This document shows positions 5,551 through 5,976 of a DNA stretch of 5,976 nt, in pieces. Below the pieces are notes generated by a model. The model was not told the origin of the DNA and ran no database searches. It saw only the letters and a list, made by a program, of their open reading frames with translations. The stretch covers positions 1-5,976 of the forward strand of contig JAUWTY010000079.1 in the NCBI GenBank assembly GCA_030614485.1, given 5' to 3'. The translations under genes and the position numbers were made by a program. The first letter of the stretch is position 1. Every line of letters begins with the position of its first letter. The DNA is from Methanosarcinales archaeon. GTDB lineage: Archaea; Halobacteriota; Methanosarcinia; Methanosarcinales; Methanocomedenaceae.

Positions 5551-5620
5551 CAGCCGGACTGCCCGATAATTAGATTGAGGGGATAAAAATAGTGCATATC
5601 CGGCTGTTCACTTTTTTTTT
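5551..5620 (+). terminator. Hairpin plus T9 terminator of the DUF5667 gene
   Basis: CAGCCGGA (5551-5558) pairs perfectly with TCCGGCTG (5599-5606). The stem extends through TGAA/TTCA with a 2-nt bulge. The loop is about 40 nt, unusually long. Nine Ts follow at 5612-5620. It lies 18 bp after the stop codon and separates this gene from the deoxyhypusine synthase gene. Confidence 0.7.
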
Positions 5621-5683
5621 GAATTTACTAAAAGTACACCAGGTTATAATCGATAAATGGAAAAAATGTAGAAATTAGCCTGC

Positions 5684-5699
5684 GACAAGCTTATAATAA
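5684..5699 (+). promoter_or_regulatory. TATA-like promoter of the deoxyhypusine synthase gene
   Basis: ACAAGC followed by TTATAATAA (5691-5699) is a BRE/TATA-like element centred about 25 bp before ATG 5720. The transcript would start at or next to the start codon, and no Shine-Dalgarno sequence is present, so a leaderless mRNA is likely. Confidence 0.5.
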
Positions 5700-5719
5700 A
5701 ATACATTTTTTAAGTAATC

Positions 5720-5976
5720 ATGGACCATAGAGATAAACTCAACCACCCGAACCACCACAGCAGGCTTGAACAACCCATTAATCACGCACACATAACACCG
5801 GGCATGTCTGTAGACGAACTTGTCAACCAGCTGGGCGGTTGCGCCTTTGGTGCAGGTCGGCTGGCCGAGGCAGTTGATATCTACACGGCCATGCTCGGGG
5901 ATAGTGAATGCACTAAATTCTTCGGCCTTGCTGGTGCCATGGTACCCGCAGGTATGCGCAATATCGTCAGCAGTTT
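5720..5976 (+). CDS. dys: Deoxyhypusine synthase, N-terminal part, cut by window end
   Basis: The first 85 residues of a deoxyhypusine synthase, which transfers the aminobutyl group of spermidine to a lysine of translation factor aIF5A, the first step of hypusine formation in the archaeal cytosol. Recognisable family sequence starts near residue 27: TPGMSVDELVNQLGG, then FGAGRLAEAVDIYTAML, then CTKFFGLAGAMVPAGMRNIVSS, matching the N-terminal NAD-binding region of archaeal enzymes. The active-site lysine would lie beyond the window. The first 24 residues are odd: six histidines (3, 9, 12, 13, 22, 24), where relatives usually have a short non-descript leader. ATG 5720 is the only good start and agrees with the promoter spacing. 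Archaea also carry paralogues that act on other substrates (for example agmatine-related ones), which cannot be excluded from this fragment. Confidence 0.87.
   Translation, partial: MDHRDKLNHPNHHSRLEQPINHAHITPGMSVDELVNQLGGCAFGAGRLAEAVDIYTAMLGDSECTKFFGLAGAMVPAGMRNIVSS

Noticed and set aside
5592..5678. 28-codon frame starting at a GTG behind GAGGGG
   Set aside because: It runs through the terminator stem and the T9 tract, giving a Phe-rich product with no sign of selection.

Overview
The window looks archaeal, most likely from a methanogen- or ANME-type euryarchaeon (Methanosarcinales-like; this placement is an inference). The evidence is the start of an archaeal-type deoxyhypusine synthase, BRE/TATA-like promoters that sit so close to start codons that transcripts would be nearly leaderless, strong GGAGG ribosome binding sites elsewhere, oligo-T terminators, and a membrane-anchored winged-helix protein of a kind common in Euryarchaeota. 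All recognisable genes lie on the + strand.

Layout. (1) 2-1291: DUF1015 (COG4198) gene, almost complete; its frame is open to the left edge, so only the first few codons are missing. (2) 1292-2298: a two-gene HepT/MntA-type toxin-antitoxin operon with a TTG start behind a perfect AGGAGGT and a 4-bp ATGA gene overlap. (3) 2299-2750: about 450 bp with no gene but full of structure. It holds a long hairpin built from four copies of a 9-mer (AAATCNGTG), then a 275-283 bp element bounded by 19-23 bp inverted repeats with a GC-rich hairpin island inside. (4) 2751-3359: the 3' part of a radical SAM gene, cut off where the inverted-repeat element ends; it lacks the radical SAM cysteine motif and is called a pseudogene. 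(5) 3417-4370: an exported, single-pass membrane protein with a cytoplasmic winged helix-turn-helix domain. (6) 4376-4451: an oligo-T terminator, then five TTGTTTCA-like units spaced 10-11 bp apart, ending at a BRE/TATA-like box. (7) 4507-5532: a secreted DUF5667-type helical protein with a very acidic C-terminal tail. (8) 5551-5620: hairpin plus T9 terminator. (9) 5720-5976: start of a deoxyhypusine synthase gene, cut by the window edge.

How it fits together. The flanking genes (DUF1015, deoxyhypusine synthase) look like ordinary chromosomal genes. The 1292-3359 segment looks like an accessory insertion zone: toxin-antitoxin pair, intergenic repeats, MITE-like element, decayed gene. The most interesting functional hypothesis is the pair formed by the membrane winged-helix protein and the secreted DUF5667 protein. 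The helically phased repeat array between them would be a natural operator, giving a one-component envelope-sensing circuit in which the regulator controls its secreted neighbour. That link is inferred from position and repeat geometry; no homology establishes it.
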